From: Sneathiella chinensis | GTDB lineage: Bacteria > Pseudomonadota > Alphaproteobacteria > Sneathiellales > Sneathiellaceae | Direction of reading: 5' to 3' | DNA: 64,000 nt | Assembly (NCBI RefSeq): GCF_012720115.1 | Contig: NZ_VNWN01000007.1 | Span: 124,001 to 188,000, forward strand | Notes under the pieces: model-generated | What the model saw: the letters and a program-made list of their open reading frames with translations, nothing else | Told to the model about the DNA's origin: nothing | The model's database searches: none | Program-made: the position numbers and the translations under genes | Part shown: piece after piece, positions 9,924 to 18,821 of the stretch | How positions within the stretch are numbered: the first letter of the stretch is position 1 | Layout: every line of letters begins with the position of its first letter

Positions 9924-12710
9924 TCAGCCCTGCTGCTCCGGGGCGTTCTTGTGGGCCGGTGCGGACTTGCCAAACCGCTGGTACAGGATGGCCAGACCGA
10001 TCAGGCAGCCCCCCAATCCAAGGAACGAGACAGCCCGCAGCAACCCTTTCAAGGCGGCCATATCCAGCACGAACACCTTGGCCACGGTCAGCAGCACCAG
10101 CACAAACGCCGCCTTTTTGACAACCGTGTTATCCCTTACAATCCCCAGCAGCAGCGCAAGGCTGGCATACAGGATCCAGACCAGCGAATAGGTATAGAAT
10201 TCCATCTCACTGGTATAGCCAAGGGTCAGGTCGTGCCCCCGGAAGGCATGGCGCACCTCGGTGGTCAGGTAAAACAGCACCAGCCCCCCTGCGGCCATCG
10301 CCAATATGCGGGCAAGACCCTGATGGCGCGGATCGGCGATCCGGCCGAACCACAGGAACATGCCCGCCGGCACCAGATAGAGCAGCATCAGCCAGTCAAT
10401 CACGATCATGCTGCCCACACTGCCTGTATAGTTCAGGAACGGGTTCGCCAGCAGCAAGCCGAAACCGACCAGCAGGACAAGCCCAGCCACACCCAGAATG
10501 CGCCAGCCCCAATCCCGGACCACGGTCCGGTTCCGGCCGTTCAGCCAGTAAAGCCCCAAGGCGTTGGCCAGAAGCGAAGCCACATGAATGGACAGTTCTG
10601 CAAAACTGTACCCCATCAGCGTATAGGCCCCCTGCCCCGGTGCATCCTGAAGCACCCCGGCGAACTGGCGAACTGTCAGGGCCACAAAGGTCACCCAGAA
10701 CAGCAGCACCCCGCTTTCCAGAAGTGTCACCACATAATCGGTCTTTTCCCGGCGGAACAGGTGCCATGCAAAGGCAAAGGCCAGAATGGGCACCCCGAAG
10801 CCATAGAAATACCATTCAACCGGCACACCCCAACTAAAGAAGGCACGCACCACCGCACTGTCCAGTTCCAGCCGGACAATAACAATCAGGATCAGAATAC
10901 CGGCAAGATGACGGAACGCAGCCAGCGGCAAGCGGCTATGAATAACCGCAATCGCCGCCACCTGCAGGGCGAAGGCGATGGTCAGCCATTCCTTTTCAAG
11001 GGCTGCCGCCAGGGCCAGCGACAGGCCGGACGTGGCGCCAATGGCAAAGACGGCGACCACGGATTGCACGACACGTCCGTCATGCCCCCGCAGGATAAAG
11101 GACGCGGCGGCCACATAGCCGGCCGCAAGAATAAGCGCGATCAGCGCCCATTCCGGTGCGGTCCCCATGCGATTGAAATGCCAATAGGCAACACAGAACA
11201 GCAGAATGGGACCGGCAACCGCCTCGGCCGCCCCAAGGACAGGCAGAATGCCGCTCTGGACCCGCCACAACCCATAGGCCCCATAAAACACACCCAGAAG
11301 CAGCGCCGTTGTCACATAACGCATGGTGTCCTGTTCCTGATAATCAACGGGCCACAATCCCATGAACAGCAACCCGGCCACAAGCGACACCACCACCATC
11401 AATTCCAGACGCGGCTCCCGCCATGCCAGAAGCGCTGCCATCACCGGCACGGCATAGACAAGCAGGCTGGCCAGCGGGGCGTGATCGCCGTGCACCGCCA
11501 GCATGACACCGGCAGCGGCCACACCCACAAAGGCCAGATGCAGGATAAAGGACGCCGACAGCGGACGGGTTACAAGACGCAGCGCATCCATCGGTCCGGC
11601 ATAATCGTCCTGCTGCATATGGTTCAGGAAGAAGAAGACAAAGAGCCCCATGACGGCAAGGCCATAAAGTTCCACAACCATGAGATCGGCGGCCCCTGTC
11701 AGTTCAGCACTGTACCAAAGCAGGAACCACACGGCACTGGCCCCCAGATTGGCCAGACCGCCCCACATCCACGGGCGATAGCGCAGCAGCCACAGACTGC
11801 CCGCCAGAACCGCTGTCAGATACAGGAACAGAAGCTCGGTTGACGGGTCCCGCGATCCGACCAGAAGCGGCACGATATAGGCACCCAGCATGGCCAGACC
11901 CGCCATCCACGGCCCCAGCAACAGGGAATAGGCCAGCCCGGCGGCAGATGTCAGCGCCATCAGGATCAGGGTCACAACCGGCGGATACAGGCCGTAAAAA
12001 CCGAACCCGGCATAAATCGCCCCATAAACGGTCAGCAGTCCCGCCCCGACAAGGGCCAGCGGCACCCGGCCCCACGCTGCGGGATTATCCCCCCGCACCG
12101 GTTGGCGACGCGCCCATTCCCCGGCACCCACCATGGCAACACCGGCGACCAGACCGGCAATAATGCGCGCCCACGGCCCCAGAAACCCGTTATCGATGGA
12201 GTATTTAACAATAAAGACACCGCCAAGGGCCAGCGCAATTCCGCCCAGCCAAACCAGCCAGTTTTCGGCAAAAGACGCGTCCCAACGGGATTGCTTGGCT
12301 GCCGGTGCGGTGGCCTCACGGGCCGCGATACGCTCTGGTTCACGATCCGGTGCGGCACTGTCTTCCGCCGCGCCCTTGCCCGCTGCAGCCTCTTCCGCAT
12401 CGGTTGCGGCCTCTGCCTCCGCCTCAGGCTCCGCCGCTTTCACTTCAGGCTTGGGTTGTGGTTGTGGCTCTGGCGCCGGTTCGACCGGCACGGTTTCCAC
12501 AATACTGTCCGGCGGGGCCTGATCCGCGGCCTTGGCCTTTGCGGCCGCGCCCCCGTCCCGAAGATGCTGGACAACATAATCCTCCAGCACATCAAAGCGT
12601 AGCTCCAGTTCCTTCAACCGGCGGCTCTGCCGAACCGCACGGACAATCCCCCATCCGATCAACCAGAACACGGCCAATGGAATGACAACCAGGGCAAAAA
12701 ACTCTTCCAT
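9924..12710 (-). CDS. DUF2339 family large polytopic membrane protein
   Basis: 928 residues. It has one N-terminal membrane helix (~6-26) and a short basic coiled segment (RRLKELELRFDVLEDYV). An Ala/Glu/Pro-rich linker runs to about residue 135. After that there is a continuous array of more than twenty hydrophobic helices to the C-terminus. This layout, including the GGIALALGGVFIVKYSIDNGFLGP-like start of the helix array, is that of DUF2339. No enzymatic function is established for the family. The start has GAGG six bases upstream. Its 3' end is 183 bases from gyrA. Confidence 0.85.
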   Translation of the reverse strand: MEEFFALVVIPLAVFWLIGWGIVRAVRQSRRLKELELRFDVLEDYVVQHLRDGGAAAKAKAADQAPPDSIVETVPVEPAPEPQPQPKPEVKAAEPEAEAEAATDAEEAAAGKGAAEDSAAPDREPERIAAREATAPAAKQSRWDASFAENWLVWLGGIALALGGVFIVKYSIDNGFLGPWARIIAGLVAGVAMVGAGEWARRQPVRGDNPAAWGRVPLALVGAGLLTVYGAIYAGFGFYGLYPPVVTLILMALTSAAGLAYSLLLGPWMAGLAMLGAYIVPLLVGSRDPSTELLFLYLTAVLAGSLWLLRYRPWMWGGLANLGASAVWFLLWYSAELTGAADLMVVELYGLAVMGLFVFFFLNHMQQDDYAGPMDALRLVTRPLSASFILHLAFVGVAAAGVMLAVHGDHAPLASLLVYAVPVMAALLAWREPRLELMVVVSLVAGLLFMGLWPVDYQEQDTMRYVTTALLLGVFYGAYGLWRVQSGILPVLGAAEAVAGPILLFCVAYWHFNRMGTAPEWALIALILAAGYVAAASFILRGHDGRVVQSVVAVFAIGATSGLSLALAAALEKEWLTIAFALQVAAIAVIHSRLPLAAFRHLAGILILIVIVRLELDSAVVRAFFSWGVPVEWYFYGFGVPILAFAFAWHLFRREKTDYVVTLLESGVLLFWVTFVALTVRQFAGVLQDAPGQGAYTLMGYSFAELSIHVASLLANALGLYWLNGRNRTVVRDWGWRILGVAGLVLLVGFGLLLANPFLNYTGSVGSMIVIDWLMLLYLVPAGMFLWFGRIADPRHQGLARILAMAAGGLVLFYLTTEVRHAFRGHDLTLGYTSEMEFYTYSLVWILYASLALLLGIVRDNTVVKKAAFVLVLLTVAKVFVLDMAALKGLLRAVSFLGLGGCLIGLAILYQRFGKSAPAHKNAPEQQG

Positions 12711-12851
12711 CGAAATCCTCGACGTTATTCAGATACGGGGTGGGACGAAACTGTCAGAATGACGGGCAATTATTGGTTGATTTTCAACGAATGCCAAGTG
12801 GCATTTTTTTGGCCTTTGCCGCGCCGGCGCCATATTATGTGTGTGCCGGAC

Positions 12852-12879
12852 AAAAAAAATCCCGGCACAGAGCCGGGAT
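12852..12879 (-). terminator. Rho-independent terminator after the DUF6356 gene
   Basis: Minus-strand 8-base-pair stem (ATCCCGGC pairing with GCCGGGAT, arms 12872-12879 and 12859-12866) followed by eight T. It lies 28 bases beyond the stop of the small membrane protein gene. Confidence 0.85.
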
Positions 12880-12906
12880 CAAGGTATGGGATATTCGCTC
12901 CCCCGT

Positions 12907-13182
12907 TCAGAGGCAGGCACTGTCCAGAGCCAGATGCGCCCCTGTCTTGTCCTCGGTTGTCGGAGCTTTCCTCACCACGCGGCTCGTCACCATCCGACCA
13001 TAGAGCCGCGCAATGATCCCGCTGGCGGTTTTCTCAAACAAAAACGGAAAGACCGCGTGCAAAAACGCACACAGGGTTGCCAGAAAAAGCCATCCCCCAA
13101 AACCGGAAGACATCCGCATATGCTCCACATAGGTCTCGTTGACCGTATTCGGATGTTCCGTAAATAGCGCTTTCAGGCTCAT
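12907..13182 (-). CDS. DUF6356 family small membrane protein
   Basis: 91 residues. The N-terminal pattern (LFTEHPNTVNETYVEHMRMSSGFG), one hydrophobic segment at ~30-50 (WLFLATLCAFLHAVFPFLF), and the following EKTASGIIARLYGRMV match a short alphaproteobacterial family that I recall as DUF6356. Its function is unknown; older annotations call it a capsule protein without support. It sits alone between the DUF2339 and trkH genes, with its own terminator. Confidence 0.75.
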   Translation of the reverse strand: MSLKALFTEHPNTVNETYVEHMRMSSGFGGWLFLATLCAFLHAVFPFLFEKTASGIIARLYGRMVTSRVVRKAPTTEDKTGAHLALDSACL

Positions 13183-13371
13183 ACCCTGTTTCCCGTCCTG
13201 TCTGGTTCTTAAAAATGCTACGTCAGCGTGACGGGCATATTCTATTCAGGTTCTGATGGATTATTTTCCCAAAATTCACGCCCGATCCGAAATAAATGAA
13301 ACACGCGTTTCAAAATTTTACAGGATACCGGAATTCTATACCGATCCGCACGGTGTGGGGTGTGATCCTGC

Positions 13372-14784
13372 TCAGCTTCGCCAGAATCTTGGCGTCAGGA
13401 AGACCAGCAGGGTGAAAATTTCCAGACGGCCCAAAATCATCTCGAAGGCCAGCGCCCATTTCACGAAACTGGTCAGGCTGCCATAATTACCGGACGGGCC
13501 GATAATCGGGCCAATCCCCGCCCCTTCGTTGGCAAGGGCAGCGGCCGATCCGCTCAGGCTGGTCATCAGGTCAAGGCCACTTAACGCCAGAATGAATGCA
13601 AAGAACAGGAAGGTGACCATATAGATGAACATGAAACCGGCCACACTGCCGAACACCTCGCCGCTGATGACCTTGCCCTCGTATTTCGCGGTAAACACCC
13701 CGCTTGGAAAAACACTGCGGGAAATAATCTGGCGGATCATCTTGCCGCTGACCACAAACCGCATGACCTTGATCCCGCCGCTGGTGGAACCGGTACACCC
13801 CCCAGTCATGATCAGCAGGAAGAAAAACAGCGCCGAAAATCCGCTCCAGCCGGAATAATCCTCGATCGCGAAACCGGATGTGGTGACAACCGACACCACA
13901 CTGAACGCGGCCAGAAGGGACGCATCGGCGACACTTTCCTGCCGCTCCATCACTAGCCAGATGGCAACCGACGCGATCACGATCAGCAGCCCAGCCCCAT
14001 ACACCCATAACTGTTCGCTGGCGAACTGGCCCTTGCGGACGGCCCGGATATACCAGATGAACGGAACACTGCCCGCGAACATGAAGACGACACAGCTCCA
14101 CTTGACGAAGTCGCTGTCAAAATAGCCAAAGGACTGATCGTGGGTCGAAAAGCCCCCGGTGGAAACGGTCGCAAAGGTATGGGCCACCGCATCAAACAAG
14201 GACATCCCCCCGATCAGGAAGGCCGCAATACAGAGGATCGTCATGGCCAGATAAACCCAGATGGTGACCGACGCCAGTTTTGCGGCCGAAGGCAGTTCGT
14301 CGTCGGTGCGTTCGGAACTTTCGGTCTGGAAAAGCTGCATTCCGCCAATTTTCAGGAACGGCAGGATGGCAATGGCCATGACCACAATGCCGATCCCGCC
14401 CAGCCATTGCAGGAACGCCCGCCACATCAGGATACTGTGCGGCATGTCATCCAGATTGGACAGCACCGTTGCCCCCGTTGTGGTGATGCCGGACGCGGCC
14501 TCGAACACCGCATCGGTCAGGGGGATACCCCACAGCCAGAACGGCAGGGTTGCCGCCGCCGTCAGGGTCACCCAGACCGAAACCGTCAGAATGAATAATT
14601 GTTTTCGGCTGAAGGACATCTCGGCGCCGCGACTGACCAGAATAAAGCCAATCCCGAAGAACATGATACAGGCGAACGCCTCCAGAAACGGCGCTTCCGC
14701 CCCTTCGTTCAGCATTTCTATCAGGATCAGGGGCAATCCTATAATGGTCAGGACTGAACCGTTCACGAACAAGATGGGTCTCAT
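13372..14784 (-). CDS. trkH: TrkH-family potassium uptake protein
   Basis: 470 residues, an inner-membrane K+ translocating subunit of the SKT superfamily that works with a TrkA/KtrA-type NAD-binding gating protein (not in this window). Selectivity-loop segments with the conserved glycines are visible: ASGITTTGATVL, FATVSTGGFSTHDQS, MTGGCTGSTSGGIKV and ANEGAGIGPIIG. WRAFLQWLGGIGIVVM and the later LMTSLSGSAAALANEG are typical of TrkH. The gene diverges from the Lrp-type regulator at 15062, with about 280 bases between them. Confidence 0.95.
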   Translation of the reverse strand: MRPILFVNGSVLTIIGLPLILIEMLNEGAEAPFLEAFACIMFFGIGFILVSRGAEMSFSRKQLFILTVSVWVTLTAAATLPFWLWGIPLTDAVFEAASGITTTGATVLSNLDDMPHSILMWRAFLQWLGGIGIVVMAIAILPFLKIGGMQLFQTESSERTDDELPSAAKLASVTIWVYLAMTILCIAAFLIGGMSLFDAVAHTFATVSTGGFSTHDQSFGYFDSDFVKWSCVVFMFAGSVPFIWYIRAVRKGQFASEQLWVYGAGLLIVIASVAIWLVMERQESVADASLLAAFSVVSVVTTSGFAIEDYSGWSGFSALFFFLLIMTGGCTGSTSGGIKVMRFVVSGKMIRQIISRSVFPSGVFTAKYEGKVISGEVFGSVAGFMFIYMVTFLFFAFILALSGLDLMTSLSGSAAALANEGAGIGPIIGPSGNYGSLTSFVKWALAFEMILGRLEIFTLLVFLTPRFWRS

Positions 14785-15061
14785 ACCCGAACCACTCGAA
14801 TTATTGATCTTCCTTCACCGACGACCGGAAAAAACAAGGAAAATCAATCAGCAAGAACGATCCTGTCCCTGATATGACCGGGTGCCAGAACCAATTTGTA
14901 TGCGCCTTATGCTTATAAACGTCAAACCAATTCTTCTTTTTCCCTGCCTGCCAGAAACCCACCGAAGTCCCGTAACCAGAAACATATTGACACTTCAAGG
15001 TACCATGCCGAAACATATGTTTCGTAGATTGCCCCGAAAACGCACAAAGAAGGTATCTGTC

Positions 15062-15511
15062 GTGGACAAGATCGATCGCAAGATTCTGAAACTTCTGCAA
15101 GAAGACAGCCGCATCCCGGTCACTGAACTGGCGGAACAGGCGGGATGCTCCCGTACGGCCTGCTGGCGGCGCATCAAATCCATGGAGGAAACGGGCCTCA
15201 TCCGCAAACAGGTCGTTCTGGCGGATCGCGAAAAACTGGGAGTCCCGGTGACGGTCTTTGTCAATATCAAGACCCGCGAGCATGAACCCGGCTGGCTTGA
15301 GAAATTCGCCAGAACCGTGGATCAGTTCCCCGAGATCATGGAATTTTATCGCATGAGCGGAGATGTGGATTACCTGCTGAAAGTGGTGGTGCCGGACATT
15401 GCATCCTATGACAATTTCTATCGCCGCCTGATCCAGTCCATCAGCCTGTCGGATGTCAGCTCCAACTTCGCCATGGAAGAAATAAAATTCACAACCGCCC
15501 TGCCCGTCTGA
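15062..15511 (+). CDS. Lrp/AsnC-family transcriptional regulator
   Basis: 149 residues from GTG 15062, which has AGAAGG eight bases upstream and gives the family's usual start (DKIDRKILKLLQEDSR). Earlier in-frame starts at 14882 and 15005 would add a basic extension not seen in the family. Residues ~5-60 form the helix-turn-helix (ELAEQAGCSRTACWRRIKSME), and ~65-149 form the RAM effector domain with SGDVDYLLKVVVPDIASYDNF. It likely senses an amino acid or similar ligand. It lies 172 bases upstream of the ABC importer operon on the same strand and may control it. Confidence 0.9.
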   Translation: MDKIDRKILKLLQEDSRIPVTELAEQAGCSRTACWRRIKSMEETGLIRKQVVLADREKLGVPVTVFVNIKTREHEPGWLEKFARTVDQFPEIMEFYRMSGDVDYLLKVVVPDIASYDNFYRRLIQSISLSDVSSNFAMEEIKFTTALPV

Positions 15512-15620
15512 CATTTTCAGGAGACTGACCAAACCTCGTAAATCACACAAAGAAAATAAGACAAAATTCTGATTTAAAACAACTTTCATATTTTTACATC
15601 AAAGGCAAAAACTCCAATTG

Positions 15621-15636
15621 ATTGGCGCCCACCAAT
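15621..15636. promoter_or_regulatory. Inverted repeat upstream of the ABC importer
   Basis: ATTGG-N6-CCAAT lies 48 bases before the binding-protein start and 110 bases after the Lrp-type regulator gene. The arrangement would suit a dimeric regulator's operator. It is a short repeat, so chance cannot be excluded. Confidence 0.35.
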
Positions 15637-15683
15637 GACGTAATTTGGTGCAAAATCAAATCCTTGAGGGAGGTCCCTTTACA

Positions 15684-16721
15684 ATGCTGAAATTCAATCT
15701 TGGTGCCATGACGCGCCGTTCCCTGTTTGGCGCACTTGCAGGCGCTGTTCTGGCCTCCGGTTTTGCCGGTGCTGCACAGGCAGACGACAAGATCACCATC
15801 GGGGCCCTGCGCTTCACGTCCCACGCGCCGTCCTTCATCGCCTATGAAAAAGGTTACTTCAAGGAAGAAGGTCTGGATGTTGAACTGAAATTCTTCCAGG
15901 CCGCCCAGCCCGTCGCGGTTGCCATTGCGTCCGGCGATATCGATTTTGGCGTCACTGCCATGACCGGCGGCTTCTTCAGCCTTGCCGACAAGGGTGCCGT
16001 CAAGGTCATCGGCGGAATGATGGCCGAAAAGCAGGGTTTTCCCGGTAACGTCATTCTGGCATCCAACGCGGCCTATGACGCAGGCCTGACAACCCCGGCG
16101 GACCTCAAGGGCAAAAGCTGGGCCATGACCCAGCAGGGGTCCTCCTTCCACTATATGGCCGGTCTGATTGCCGAAAAGAACGGCTTCACCACCGCGGACA
16201 TGCAACTGAAAGCCCTGCAGAAGGTTGGCGCCATGATCGGTGCCCTGAAATCCGGGCAGGTTGATGCCATGGCCATCGTGCCGCACATTGCTGCCGGTCT
16301 GGTCAAGGGCGGCGCTGCCAAGGAAATCGGCCGGGTGCAGAACCTCGGTGACTATCAGGTGACAACCATCTTCACCTCGACCCGCAACACCGAAGAAAAG
16401 CAGGACATGGTCAAACGCTTCATGCGCGCCTATTCCAAGGGGATTGCCGACTATCTTGCCGTCATGGGCGACCAGAAGAAAGACCCGGCTGCAACAGAAG
16501 CCATGGTCGACCTGATCCACAAATATGTCTACACAGACCGTCCGCGGGAAAAAGCCGCGCCGTCCATCAAGGCCGGTGCCGTTTACCTGAGCGAGGGCGC
16601 AGCCCTGAACACCAAGGACATTGCCGCACAATTGGCATGGTTCCAGAAAAACAATCTGGCACCGGCCAGCCTGACACTGGAAAAGCTGGTTGACACAAAT
16701 TTTGCCGATACAACCAACTGA
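15684..16721 (+). CDS. ABC transporter substrate-binding protein, NMT1/SsuA-like
   Basis: 345 residues from ATG 15684 (GGGAGG about 10 bases upstream). The N-terminus has TRRSLFG followed by a hydrophobic stretch ending AGAAQA, a twin-arginine-type or Sec signal peptide. The mature protein has the NMT1/SsuA fold signatures: FIAYEKGYFKEEGLDVEL, VAIASGDIDFGV and DLKGKSWAM. This class binds nitrate, sulfonates, bicarbonate, taurine or thiamine precursors; nothing here chooses between them. First gene of a three-gene importer with the ATPase and permease that follow. Confidence 0.9.
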   Translation: MLKFNLGAMTRRSLFGALAGAVLASGFAGAAQADDKITIGALRFTSHAPSFIAYEKGYFKEEGLDVELKFFQAAQPVAVAIASGDIDFGVTAMTGGFFSLADKGAVKVIGGMMAEKQGFPGNVILASNAAYDAGLTTPADLKGKSWAMTQQGSSFHYMAGLIAEKNGFTTADMQLKALQKVGAMIGALKSGQVDAMAIVPHIAAGLVKGGAAKEIGRVQNLGDYQVTTIFTSTRNTEEKQDMVKRFMRAYSKGIADYLAVMGDQKKDPAATEAMVDLIHKYVYTDRPREKAAPSIKAGAVYLSEGAALNTKDIAAQLAWFQKNNLAPASLTLEKLVDTNFADTTN

Positions 16722-16752
16722 TCCGGCAGTATCATAGGGTAGAGAGTAAAAG

Positions 16753-16773
16753 AGGGGCGGTTCTTCCGCCCCT
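16753..16773 (+). terminator. Intra-operon GC hairpin between binding protein and ATPase genes
   Basis: AGGGGCGG and CCGCCCCT form a perfect 8-base-pair stem with a 5-base loop, followed by a weak T-containing tail (TCTGATTT). Between a solute-binding protein and its ATPase, such a hairpin commonly gives partial termination or protects the upstream mRNA, keeping the binding protein in excess. Read-through to the next gene is expected. Confidence 0.6.
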
Positions 16774-16793
16774 TCTGATTTGGCGGGGGCCAC

Positions 16794-17561
16794 ATGGATT
16801 TGAAACTGGACGGGATTTCGCACGCCTATGATGCGACCCGGGTTCTGAACAATATCGATTTCACCATCAAGGCGGGACAGATCATCTGCATCATCGGCCC
16901 GTCCGGCTGTGGCAAGTCAACCTTGCTGCGCTTTATCGGCGGGTTGGAACGCCCGACCGAGGGACAGGTCCTGCAGATCGGTGATCCCCCAGCTGAAAGC
17001 CTTAACCCGCTGACCTATATCTTTCAGGATTTCGCCCTGCTGCCGTGGCGCACGGTACGGGGAAATATCAGTCTGGTCCTTGAGGATCATGGCATTCGCG
17101 GCACCGAGGCCGACACCATTATCAATGATGTGCTGGCCCGCACCAAGCTGTCCGATTTCGGGGCGGCCCTGCCCAAACAGCTTTCCGGCGGCATGAAACA
17201 GCGCGTTGCCATTGCCCGCGCCCTTGCGGTCAAGCCCGCCTGCCTGCTGATGGATGAGCCCCTGTCCGCCCTTGACAGCCAGACCCGCGAGTTGCTGATG
17301 GATGATCTGGTGGATTTGTGGCTGAAGGAAAAATACACAGCCTGCTACGTCACCCATAACCTGAACGAAGCCGTGCGCCTTGGCCACCGGGTTGTGGTGC
17401 TGTCGCGCCGCCCCGGACAGGTGCGCGACATTGTCGATATCGACATCCCCCTTGAAGACCGCCTGAAGCATCCTGCCCTGTTGCAGGAAAAGCAGGATTA
17501 CCTCTGGAACCTGATGCGCGAGGAGGCCCGCGCCGCCGACCTGGAGTTGCTCGATGCCTGA
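16794..17561 (+). CDS. ABC transporter ATP-binding protein (nitrate/sulfonate type)
   Basis: 255 residues. Walker A GPSGCGKST is at ~39-47, the Q-loop IFQDFALLPWRTV near 82, the signature LSGGMKQR near 135, Walker B CLLMDEPLSALD near 155, and the switch histidine in CYVTHNLNEAV. These are the features of an SsuB/TauB/NrtD-type ATPase. Its stop overlaps the permease start by eight bases, so expression of the two is coupled. It drives the importer whose binding protein is at 15684. Confidence 0.93.
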   Translation: MDLKLDGISHAYDATRVLNNIDFTIKAGQIICIIGPSGCGKSTLLRFIGGLERPTEGQVLQIGDPPAESLNPLTYIFQDFALLPWRTVRGNISLVLEDHGIRGTEADTIINDVLARTKLSDFGAALPKQLSGGMKQRVAIARALAVKPACLLMDEPLSALDSQTRELLMDDLVDLWLKEKYTACYVTHNLNEAVRLGHRVVVLSRRPGQVRDIVDIDIPLEDRLKHPALLQEKQDYLWNLMREEARAADLELLDA

Positions 17562-18387
17562 TCTGGACACACCAACAACTGTACAGACCCCGTCTGCGGC
17601 AGCCGTAAAACCGGTTCCCTATCGCGGCGGTGGCTTCGCGCCGCGCCCGTCCCGGCTTGTGGCCCCCATCTTCTTTGTCCTGCTGTTCAGCCTGTGGGAG
17701 GCTGGCTCCCGGTTTGGCTGGATCAGTCCCATTGTCCTCCCCGCCCCGTCCGAAGCCTTTCAGGCCTTCATGGATCTGGTGAATTCCGGGCAACTGGTCC
17801 TGCATCTGGAAGCCTCGCTCATGCGGTTGGCCCTTGGATGGGTCGGGGGCACGGTGCTGGGGCTGGCCGTTGGCCTTGCGGCCGGCCTGTTCACGCTGGC
17901 CCGCGGCGGGATCGTGCCGTTTGTCGCCGCCTTTTTCCCGATCCCTAAAATCGCCCTGCTGCCGGTCTTTATCATCTGGTTCGGCATTGGCGAGGAATCC
18001 AAGGTTGCCACCATCCTGTTCGGCACCTTCTTTCCGACGGTCATTGCCGTGTATGGCGGCGTCGACAATGTGGACCGGGGCCTCATTCGCATGGGGCAGT
18101 CGTTCAATCTTGGCTGGTGGTCCATTGTTCGCAAGATCATCCTGCCGGGTGCCCTGCCTGCGCTTCTGTCCGGGTTTCGGATTTCCGCCTCTATCGCCAT
18201 CATCCTGCTGGTGGCCGCCGAAATGATTGGCGCGGAATACGGAATCGGGGCCTATATCCTGCTGGCCGGAAACCTGATGGCCATGGATCAACTGGTGGCC
18301 GGTGTTGCCATCCTGTCCCTGCTGGGCCTTTCCGTAAGCTGGCTGATTGGCCGGGCGGAAAAAATCTTTCTACGTTGGCGCGCATAA
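17554..18387 (+). CDS. ABC transporter permease (SsuC/TauC-like)
   Basis: 277 residues with a proline-containing N-terminal tail and about six membrane helices. The cytoplasmic coupling motif is in the segment RKIILPGALPALLSGFRIS, the EAA-like loop of binding-protein-dependent permeases. Similar to SsuC/TauC/NrtB permeases. Last gene of the importer operon; no terminator is obvious, and the following inverted repeat (18394-18441) belongs to the copper operon start. Confidence 0.92.
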   Translation: MPDLDTPTTVQTPSAAAVKPVPYRGGGFAPRPSRLVAPIFFVLLFSLWEAGSRFGWISPIVLPAPSEAFQAFMDLVNSGQLVLHLEASLMRLALGWVGGTVLGLAVGLAAGLFTLARGGIVPFVAAFFPIPKIALLPVFIIWFGIGEESKVATILFGTFFPTVIAVYGGVDNVDRGLIRMGQSFNLGWWSIVRKIILPGALPALLSGFRISASIAIILLVAAEMIGAEYGIGAYILLAGNLMAMDQLVAGVAILSLLGLSVSWLIGRAEKIFLRWRA

Positions 18388-18393
18388 TTTTTG

Positions 18394-18441
18394 CCTTGAA
18401 GACGCCGTAATTCACTCCTATGTTTTTCGGCATCTTCAAGG
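18394..18441 (+). promoter_or_regulatory. Long inverted repeat over the copper-operon promoter and first RBS
   Basis: CCTTGAAGA plus GCCG (18394-18407) pairs with CGGC plus TCTTCAAGG (18428-18441), thirteen pairs with one C-A mismatch, around a 20-base loop. The left arm contains the putative -35 box and the right arm contains the AAGG that would serve as ribosome-binding site of the first copper gene. It could be a protein operator, or an RNA hairpin that hides the ribosome-binding site if transcription starts further upstream. There is no T-run after it, so it is not an ordinary terminator. Confidence 0.6.
18396..18424 (+). promoter_or_regulatory. Candidate promoter of the copper operon
   Basis: TTGAAG (18396-18401) and TATGTT (18419-18424) are 17 bases apart, each four of six matches to the sigma70 consensus. 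The -35 box lies in the left arm of the inverted repeat described at 18394-18441, so a repressor or activator bound there would affect initiation. Confidence 0.45.
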
Positions 18442-18445
18442 ATGT

Positions 18446-18814
18446 ATGTTTTCAGGACCACCCGTGACCCGACACAGCCCCACCATAAACCGCAAGATAC
18501 AGATCATGGCCTTCGCCATGCTCGTTGCGTTTGTGACAAGTCTGTTCTCTGTCATTCCCACGTCCCTGTCCCATGCCAAGAACCACGAAGGCAGCCATAT
18601 CATGTCTGTTCAGGGCATGGCCCCGGCCCCTTCGCCCGAGAATACCCGCCATATGCATATGGAAAAATGCGGCATGACCTCTTGCTCCGTTTCCGTTCCG
18701 GCAATGGAAAACGGCTCTGTCCTGCTGGCGGCCCGTCAGGTTCACTTTACCGACCTGAATTCTATTCCATCCGGCCTTGATCTGGCCCCTCCGGGACGCC
18801 CTCCCTCAGCATAA
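18446..18814 (+). CDS. Small secreted Met/His/Cys-containing protein of the copper operon
   Basis: 122 residues from ATG 18446 (AAGGA just upstream); GTG 18464, with AGGA six bases upstream, is an equally possible start. A hydrophobic segment (MAFAMLVAFVTSLFSVI) ending near SLSHA looks like a signal peptide. The mature part holds HMHMEKCGMTSC, a cluster of possible soft-metal ligands, and ends in a proline-rich tail (APPGRPP). I do not recognise a named family. As the first gene before a cupredoxin, CopA and CopB, it is probably a periplasmic copper-binding accessory protein. Confidence 0.65.
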   Translation: MFSGPPVTRHSPTINRKIQIMAFAMLVAFVTSLFSVIPTSLSHAKNHEGSHIMSVQGMAPAPSPENTRHMHMEKCGMTSCSVSVPAMENGSVLLAARQVHFTDLNSIPSGLDLAPPGRPPSA

Positions 18815-18821
18815 TTTTCGC

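Noticed and set aside
8832-11843. A 1003-codon plus-strand open frame antisense to gyrA and the DUF2339 gene
   Set aside because: It is the mirror of two certain genes in GC-rich DNA. Its translation is rich in His/Gln/Pro/Arg with no recognisable domain, as expected of a shadow frame.
18394-18441. Inverted repeat as the terminator of the ABC importer operon
   Set aside because: The T-run lies in the loop, not after the stem, and the right arm leads straight into a start codon.
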